From Bacteroidota bacterium (lineage in GTDB: Bacteria; Bacteroidota; Bacteroidia; Chitinophagales; Chitinophagaceae): a stretch of 48,596 nucleotides of DNA. This document shows positions 44,253 to 48,596 of this stretch, one piece after another. The translations under genes were made by a program, and so were the position numbers. How positions within the stretch are numbered: position 1 is the stretch's first letter; each line of letters begins with the position of its first letter. Below the pieces are notes generated by a model. That model was not told the origin of the DNA. It saw nothing but the letters and a program-made list of their open reading frames with translations, and ran no database searches. Location: NCBI GenBank assembly GCA_023423405.1, contig JAFAFR010000051.1, forward strand, positions 1 to 48,596. The letters run 5' to 3'.

Positions 44253-45146
44253 ATGAGCATCCTGGAACTGAAAGATATCCGCAAGTCTTACGGTAAGGTA
44301 CAAGCGCTGCGCGGCGTAAGCCTGTCGGTTCCCGAAGGCGCCGTGTATGGCATACTGGGTCCCAATGGCAGCGGCAAGACCACCCTGCTGAGCATTGTGC
44401 TGAATGTGCTGAACGCCGATGGCGGCGAATACCGCTGGTTCGGCAAAACGCCTGTAGCGGGGCAGCGAAACCGCATCGGCTCCCTGCTGGAAACACCTAA
44501 CTTTTACCATTATCTCTCCGGCGCCGGTAACCTGCGGATCACGCAAAGCATCAGCGGCCGGGGCGATGCCGCCGGTATCGACCGGGCCCTGCGGCAGGTA
44601 AACTTATACGAGCGGCGCCGCAGCCGTTTCTCCACTTTCAGCCTGGGTATGAAACAGCGGTTAGCCATAGCCGCGAGTTTGCTTGGCGACCCCAAAGTAC
44701 TGGTGCTGGACGAGCCCACCAACGGCCTCGATCCGGTGGGCATTGCCGAGATCAGGGAGCTCATGCTGCAACTGCACCGGCAGGGCCATACCATCATCAT
44801 GGCCAGCCACCTGCTCGATGAAGTGGAAAAGGTCTGCACGCATGTGGCCATCCTGAAATCGGGCAGCCTGGTGACGGAAGGCGCGGTGGAAGAAGTATTG
44901 TCCGATGAGGATATCGTGGAGCTAAGCGCCGCCGACACCGATGCCCTGGTGCAGGCCCTGGGCGGATTTCCGGGGATTATGTCGGTGCAGCGGAACAGCA
45001 CTTCCCTGCATTTGCATTTTGGAAAAGGGAGTGCCGATACGGCGGCTATCAATCGTTTTTGCTGGGAAAAAGGCATTGTGCTGACGCAGCTTTCCCTCCG
45101 GAAAAAAAGGCTGGAAGCCCGTTTCTTCGAATTAACCAACGAATGA
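44253..45146 (+). CDS. ABC transporter ATP-binding protein
   Basis: The 297-aa ATPase half of an ABC-2-type exporter. Walker A is GPNGSGKTT (36-44), the signature is SLGMKQRL (130-137), Walker B is VLVLDEPTNGLDP (149-161), and the H-loop is in MASHLLDE. A C-terminal extension (about 220-297) of unknown role is common in CcmA/NatA-like ATPases. It begins 4 bp after the fadN stop and overlaps the permease start (ATGA), so all three may share a transcript. The substrate is unknown. Confidence 0.94.
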   Translation: MSILELKDIRKSYGKVQALRGVSLSVPEGAVYGILGPNGSGKTTLLSIVLNVLNADGGEYRWFGKTPVAGQRNRIGSLLETPNFYHYLSGAGNLRITQSISGRGDAAGIDRALRQVNLYERRRSRFSTFSLGMKQRLAIAASLLGDPKVLVLDEPTNGLDPVGIAEIRELMLQLHRQGHTIIMASHLLDEVEKVCTHVAILKSGSLVTEGAVEEVLSDEDIVELSAADTDALVQALGGFPGIMSVQRNSTSLHLHFGKGSADTAAINRFCWEKGIVLTQLSLRKKRLEARFFELTNE

Positions 45147-45976
45147 GTCAGTCCATGAAAAACTTATTGAGAACAGAATGGCTGAAGCTGAAAGGCTATC
45201 CCGCTTTCTGGTTGTTGCTGGGCATTTGCGTGCTGAGTTATCCCGGCATCAATTATATATCGGTGAATATTTTCCGGACCATCCTGGAAAAGAAAAGCAT
45301 GGCCGGACAAATGGTATTGATGTTCCTGGGCGATCCTTTTGCTTTCCCGGAAGTGTGGCGCACCACCGCTTTCTTTTCTTCCTTTTTTGTTTTCATCCCG
45401 GCTGTGCTGGTGATCATGCTGATCAGCAATGAGTTCAATTTCAAAACCCACCGGCAGAACATCATCGACGGCTGGAGCCGGAAGCAATTTATGCTGGCGA
45501 AGCTGCTGGATGTTTTGCTGATCACGGTGCTGCTGACCTTTTTTTACAGTTTCACTGCCTTCTTCATTGGCCTGGTGCAAAGCGGCGATTCGCCCGTATC
45601 GCCGGTGCGCCTTTCTTATTATGTTTTGCTGTTTGCGCTGCAGACTTTTTCGCAGTTGTCGCTCGCCTTCCTGGTGGGGCTGCTGGTGCGCAAATCCTTT
45701 ATCGCGATGGCCATTTTCCTCTTCTACGGCATCATATTGGAGCCGGCCTTCGTGAATCTTTTCAAATACAAGTGGCTGAAAAACGACATCGGGCGTTTCT
45801 TTCCGATGGAGTTGTCGGACCGCCTCCTGCCACCTCCTGCTTTCATGAGCAATATTGACCAGGAGGCTTATGATGCCATGCTGGCTTCCGTGCAGCCGCA
45901 TATCGGCTACACGATACTGTTGGTGGTTGGCACCTGGGCGCTTGCCTTCTATCTTTTCCTGAAAAGGGATCTCTGA
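45143..45976 (+). CDS. ABC-2 type transporter permease
   Basis: 277 aa from the ATG at 45143, which overlaps the ATPase stop by 4 bp; the frame extends further upstream inside the ATPase gene. About six membrane helices are visible (for example AFWLLLGICVLSYPGINYI, TAFFSSFFVFIPAVLVIML, LLDVLLITVLLTFFYSFTAF, and a final TILLVVGTWALAFYLFL). EFNFKTHRQNIIDGWSRKQF is the typical loop after the second helix in this family. Partner of the ATPase just upstream. Confidence 0.88.
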   Translation: MSQSMKNLLRTEWLKLKGYPAFWLLLGICVLSYPGINYISVNIFRTILEKKSMAGQMVLMFLGDPFAFPEVWRTTAFFSSFFVFIPAVLVIMLISNEFNFKTHRQNIIDGWSRKQFMLAKLLDVLLITVLLTFFYSFTAFFIGLVQSGDSPVSPVRLSYYVLLFALQTFSQLSLAFLVGLLVRKSFIAMAIFLFYGIILEPAFVNLFKYKWLKNDIGRFFPMELSDRLLPPPAFMSNIDQEAYDAMLASVQPHIGYTILLVVGTWALAFYLFLKRDL

Positions 45977-46323
45977 CCGGCTGCTGTGGCTGGTTTGTTT
46001 TGCCGATGAGGTCGGTTTGTTCCCCCACTGTTCTTGGTTTATTCCACCTTGGTTCCCGCGCGGCCCTGCCGGAATGCCCGGGTTGTTTTCGCATGCACCC
46101 CGGCCGGGAGCAGGCGGGGTTGATGCTATGAATATGCCGTGAATGTCTCGTCAAAGACGTAAGATAAACGTAGGATAAACGTAGGATAGACGTAAGATAA
46201 GCCTAAGATTAAGCTGAAATCAGGCCAGGAACATGCTGCCATTTTGCCAGGTTTGGCCAAAAAACAGGGCTTTCCACCTCCCCTATGAAGACTTGAAAAA
46301 TGATGTTATTTTAGCCACACACA
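45977..46323. other. Non-coding gap with tandem repeats
   Basis: 347 bp with no convincing gene on either strand. The left half is GC-rich without clear structure; I see no intrinsic terminator after the permease. The right half holds the 11-bp tandem repeats listed separately, then falls to the AT-rich composition of the next genes. It marks the boundary between the core region and the accessory right end. Confidence 0.6.
46157..46211. repeat. 11-bp tandem repeat, five units
   Basis: Five consecutive 11-bp units: ACGTAAGATAA, ACGTAGGATAA, ACGTAGGATAG, ACGTAAGATAA and a decayed GCCTAAGATTA. The 11-bp period is close to one helical turn. It is intergenic, upstream of two small genes. Confidence 0.85.
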
Positions 46324-46545
46324 ATGAAACCTCTGCCATCAAATGACATTTCCGAATTTCTAACCCGTGTCTCTACACAAGAATTTCTTATCGCTGCAAA
46401 AAAGTCCGTGGACATTCTTGAAGACAAAGCGCTACCAAAAGATGTGTTTTTGAAGCTTTCCCATTTAGGGGACGGAGCTATGGAAGATGCGCTATCTTCA
46501 TTGTTACTGGTACGCCAACAAATCACAGGCCTTACAACAGTTTAG
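46324..46545 (+). CDS. Small hypothetical protein
   Basis: 73 aa, predicted mostly helical and soluble, slightly acidic (SEFLTRVSTQEFLIAAKKSV, then DALSSLLLVRQQITGL). No signal peptide, membrane helix or family recognised. It is 27 bp upstream of the DUF3024 gene in the same direction and has the same AT-rich composition, so the two may be cotranscribed. Confidence 0.55.
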   Translation: MKPLPSNDISEFLTRVSTQEFLIAAKKSVDILEDKALPKDVFLKLSHLGDGAMEDALSSLLLVRQQITGLTTV

Positions 46546-46572
46546 CTACTAACAATATTAATGAACTGAAAA

Positions 46573-46920
46573 ATGGGAATTGATATTTTACAAACTTTAG
46601 ATGTAATTGAAGCAATGGAAAACTTCATCGCCCGAAAAAGACCCCCTGAACATATCAGACCTAAGTTGGACATTGGGTATAAAATTGAAGAACAAAGTAT
46701 CATCGTATTTGAGATAAGACCACAATGGGATAGGACCGAAGTAATCATAGAGCACCCGATTGCTAAAACGACGTTTGTGAAAACAAAAAATCATTGGAAA
46801 GTCTTTTGGATGCGAGCAGATTTGAACTGGCATACTTATACACCGACACCGACGGTAAAAACAATTAGTGGATTTACAAAACTTGTTGAAGAAGATAAGC
46901 ATCATTGCTTTTGGGGATAA
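46573..46920 (+). CDS. DUF3024 family protein
   Basis: A 115-aa soluble protein matching the DUF3024 pattern from end to end: PKLDIGYKIEEQSIIVFEIR, then IAKTTFVKTKNHWKVFWMRA, LNWHTYTPTPTVKTI and a C-terminal VEEDKHHCFWG. Function unknown in the family; it is often found beside mobile or defence-related genes. No signal peptide. Probably paired with the small gene just upstream. Confidence 0.85.
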   Translation: MGIDILQTLDVIEAMENFIARKRPPEHIRPKLDIGYKIEEQSIIVFEIRPQWDRTEVIIEHPIAKTTFVKTKNHWKVFWMRADLNWHTYTPTPTVKTISGFTKLVEEDKHHCFWG

Positions 46921-47182
46921 AAGAAAACTCTCCAACGCACTCTGCCACGGCGGACAGATACTTTCAATTCAACGCACCAAGACGAAGTGGATGTTGCACG
47001 GAACCTTCGGTTGCCGGGAGCCCGTCATTGAGATAACTCATGCCCAAAGAAAAGGAAAACTACAGGATTGACAATTTTTCACCCTGAAACCAAACAAAAA
47101 TATAAATCCAGTAGGACATTGTATATCTGCCACAGCACACCAAAAAGATGGAAAAAAATCAGCAAATTTGAAGGTATAACGA

Positions 47183-47362
47183 ATGGACAATTTCGACGAA
47201 TACTTAAGACAGGGCGAACCCGGCAAAGCAGAAAAAGCAAAGCTTTGGAAAACGGCTATCGGTTTGCAGGATGTGGACGGACTAAAACCGTCTGACTATC
47301 TTATTGCCACCGCCAGGCAAAACATCGAGGGCGAACCGGGAAATGCACGTTCAACTCAATGA
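47183..47362 (+). pseudogene. Truncated VbhA-like antitoxin (Fic-associated)
   Basis: A 59-codon frame, MDNFDEYLRQGEPGKAEKAK then LWKTAIGLQDVDGLKPSDYL and IATARQNIEGE. From memory of small antitoxins paired with Fic AMP-transferases in Bacteroidota, this is the start of such a protein. RQNIEGE resembles the inhibitory-helix motif [S/T]xxxE[G/N], though the Ser/Thr position is Arg. Intact relatives continue for about 15 more residues; here the match stops after NIEGE and runs out as PGNARSTQ. At that point another frame takes over with a winged-helix C-terminus (47343-47582), as if a deletion removed the body of the toxin. Confidence 0.5.
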
Positions 47363-47582
47363 CCCTGTAAATATCCAAAATGACCCTGTAAATGACCCAG
47401 TAAAAAGGAGTATTCTGGTTCATTTAAACCAAAATCCAAATGCCAGTTACCACACCCTGGCTGAAAAAACCGGCTATTCCGCCGCAACGGTAAAACGACA
47501 TATTCAGGAATTAAAACGCATGGGCTTTATCGAACGAATCGGCAGTGACAAAACCGGACACTGGAAAGTAGTTAAAAGATAA
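47343..47582 (+). pseudogene. Orphan winged-helix C-terminus of a Fic or AlbA_2-type protein
   Basis: 79 codons from ATG 47343: LNDPVN then NDPVNDPVKRSILVHLNQ, followed by a winged helix (YHTLAEKTGYSAATVKRHIQ, ELKRMGFIERIGSDKTGHW). The NDPVNDPV linker plus this helix is the usual C-terminal end of Fic-domain or AlbA_2 (Schlafen-type) ATP-binding proteins, whose catalytic part is absent here. The frame is open upstream to a TTG at 47304, but that part (PPPGKTSRANR) is the antitoxin DNA read out of frame. The first 20 bp overlap the truncated antitoxin. It may still be expressed as a small DNA-binding protein. Confidence 0.55.
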
Positions 47583-48168
47583 AATCAGCTAGCTTACGAA
47601 GCTATTTGCAAAGTCCGGCGTCAGCTTTCTATAGGCAAAAATCGAATCCTCATGAATATTACTGCCAGATGTCTATTGATTTGTACATGCCTTCCTACGG
47701 ATAGGGTCCATAAATAATGAATCCCTACTTTTAAAGACAATGCCATCTTTTATTGACTAAATGAAATGAAAAAGCCAGTTCTTGAATGGCAACTTACGGA
47801 AGTGAAAGAAACGTAGATAAAAGTATTATGAATAAGCTAAACCCTATTATTGAAAATTTATATTCACAATTAAAATAAGGGCAGCACCGCCGACGAATCG
47901 GAACCTTCGGTAGCCACGCTATTTATTATAGGGATTGAATAAAAGGCATTGCTGTTAATAGGAGAAATCGTATTCGCTTTGCCCAGGCAGTCTGGTCAAA
48001 ACTATTTTTAGTTGTCGTTTGTGTTGCGCAAATAAAATGAAACTCACTACTTCGCCTGTCATTGCTCCATTTAATGTATATAATTTCGAATTGCAAACTC
48101 ATACTACCATCAAATGGGCAGCCGCTCAATTTGCAGAAAACGTCTGCTACATATTAAAGGTTGGATAA
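47583..48168. other. AT-rich stretch without recognisable gene
   Basis: 586 bp, no convincing coding region. A small hairpin TAGCTT-ACG-AAGCTA (47590-47604) followed by TTTGC lies right after the winged-helix stop and could be a weak terminator. A 16-mer at 47900-47915 recurs with one change at 47000-47015. The remainder looks like decayed intergenic or mobile DNA. Confidence 0.55.
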
Positions 48169-48390
48169 TTAGGTACTAACGCTGTCTGAAGATCCAAAAA
48201 AATTATAAAGAATAATTCCCACTATCGGGATAAACCAAATAGTCGCGATCCATAATAATTTAGAGGTTATTTGCAAATCTGTTCGTTTCATTATTTTTAC
48301 GATGCTAGTAAATACGAGGCACCAATATGCAATGACCAGTAGCAGCATCCAAATCTTTGATGAGAAATGAAAGATGTTTAAAAAAGTCAT
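48169..48390 (-). CDS. Small membrane protein with PLDc_N-like domain
   Basis: 73 aa with two membrane helices (about 13-33, WMLLLVIAYWCLVFTSIVKI; about 43-65, LLWIATIWFIPIVGIILYNF). The second helix, WFIPIVGIILYNFFG, is the hallmark of the phospholipase-D/nuclease N-terminal (PLDc_N) domain found alone in many small bacterial membrane proteins. No catalytic domain follows, so no enzymatic role is implied. Isolated, between a decayed region and a probable insertion-sequence edge. Confidence 0.75.
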   Translation of the reverse strand: MTFLNIFHFSSKIWMLLLVIAYWCLVFTSIVKIMKRTDLQITSKLLWIATIWFIPIVGIILYNFFGSSDSVST

Positions 48391-48440
48391 ATGACTGAGT
48401 TTTTAAGTTATATCAAACGAATTAAATTTAAAAAAAAGCC

Positions 48441-48495
48441 CTATTATCCAACTAAGATATAGGTAAAAAATCACTATTGTCCGACTAAAATAGAG
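48441..48495. repeat. Two near-identical 22-mers, possible insertion-sequence ends
   Basis: CTATTATCCAACTAAGATAT at 48441 and CTATTGTCCGACTAAAATAG at 48474 start a pair of 22-bp segments identical at 18 of 22 positions, 33 bp apart in the same orientation. They sit in AT-rich DNA just outside a minus-strand terminator. This looks like the terminal repeat of an insertion sequence, perhaps with a second, older end beside it. Confidence 0.4.
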
Positions 48496-48506
48496 ATGTA
48501 AGGTAG

Positions 48507-48532
48507 AAAAAAGGCAGTTCCGAGGAACCGCC
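48507..48532 (-). terminator. Intrinsic terminator for a minus-strand gene beyond the right edge
   Basis: On the minus strand, GGCGGTTCC pairs with GGAACTGCC (one G-T type mismatch) and is followed by TTTTTTC. It implies a gene entering from the right edge and ending shortly before this point. Confidence 0.65.
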
Positions 48533-48550
48533 CGATTAGGTATGTTTGAG

Positions 48551-48596
48551 TTACCACACAAAAACATATCTGATGGGTGAAGGTAGAAAATTTACC
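48551..48596 (-). other. Possible 3' end of a gene entering from the right edge
   Basis: One minus-strand frame reads VNFLPSPIRYVFVW and stops at 48551-48553, just ahead of the terminator. Fourteen codons are too few to name the product. A transposase is possible given the repeat next to it. Confidence 0.25.

Noticed and set aside
46868..47071. 67-codon frame overlapping the DUF3024 gene end
   Set aside because: Begins inside the DUF3024 gene in another frame, has no homologous pattern I can name and no promoter; probably chance or decayed DNA.
47068..47295. 75-codon plus-strand frame before the antitoxin remnant
   Set aside because: Its second half is the antitoxin DNA read in the wrong frame; very basic composition without a domain.
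47926..48129. 67-codon minus-strand frame in the AT-rich gap
   Set aside because: Residue composition is unconvincing, no domain or signal, and no promoter or terminator around it.

Overview
This window looks like a chromosomal segment from the Bacteroidota, most likely the Chitinophagales/Chitinophagaceae. The reasons are a type IX secretion (T9SS) C-terminal sorting domain, families largely confined to this phylum (the DUF6427 membrane protein, a carboxypeptidase-regulatory-domain outer-membrane barrel, a Bacteroidota-style UvrA), several exact TAnnTTTG minus-7 promoter boxes just upstream of starts, and no consistent Shine-Dalgarno sequences. Most of it is moderately GC-rich. Two stretches are clearly more AT-rich (about 22.6-25.8 kb and 46.3-48.6 kb) and look accessory. 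I found no rRNA, tRNA or CRISPR array.

Layout. 0-3.9 kb: a possible small-RNA unit at the left edge, uvrA, and an ECF sigma factor. 3.9-9.7 kb (minus strand): a thiol-reductase pair (DsbD plus a separate DsbD-alpha-like protein), purQ, a DUF6427 membrane protein and a secreted protein of unknown function. 9.8-16.0 kb: kup with a rhodanese and an alpha/beta hydrolase in one operon, a Pro-repeat/aromatic-rich secreted protein, a second hydrolase paralogue, and oxyR.

16.2-25.8 kb is the main accessory region. A small T9SS-sorted protein is followed by a very large SpvB/FG-GAP/RHS protein with an in-frame amber codon near its N-terminus. The RHS core ends in a unique glycine-rich tail of about 313 residues. 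A membrane-anchored small protein 3 bp downstream (candidate immunity protein), an open frame with no good start (possible displaced toxin tail), a lipoprotein and a MORN/TonB-like protein follow. This has the layout of a polymorphic toxin locus, possibly tied to T9SS export.

25.8-34.3 kb is rich in envelope genes: two LD-carboxypeptidase paralogues, an outer-membrane barrel, an ECF sigma/anti-sigma-like/Spy-like trio, lipoproteins and a DUF2167 protein. 34.4-46.0 kb is mostly housekeeping: metG, a giant AsmA-like protein, glycerate 2-kinase, a FadN-type beta-oxidation enzyme behind a 24-bp palindrome, and an ABC exporter pair.

46.0-48.6 kb is a low-GC, gene-poor end with 11-bp tandem repeats, DUF3024, what looks like a deletion-fused remnant of a VbhA/Fic-type toxin-antitoxin module, a small PLDc_N-like membrane protein, and a probable insertion-sequence edge running off the window.
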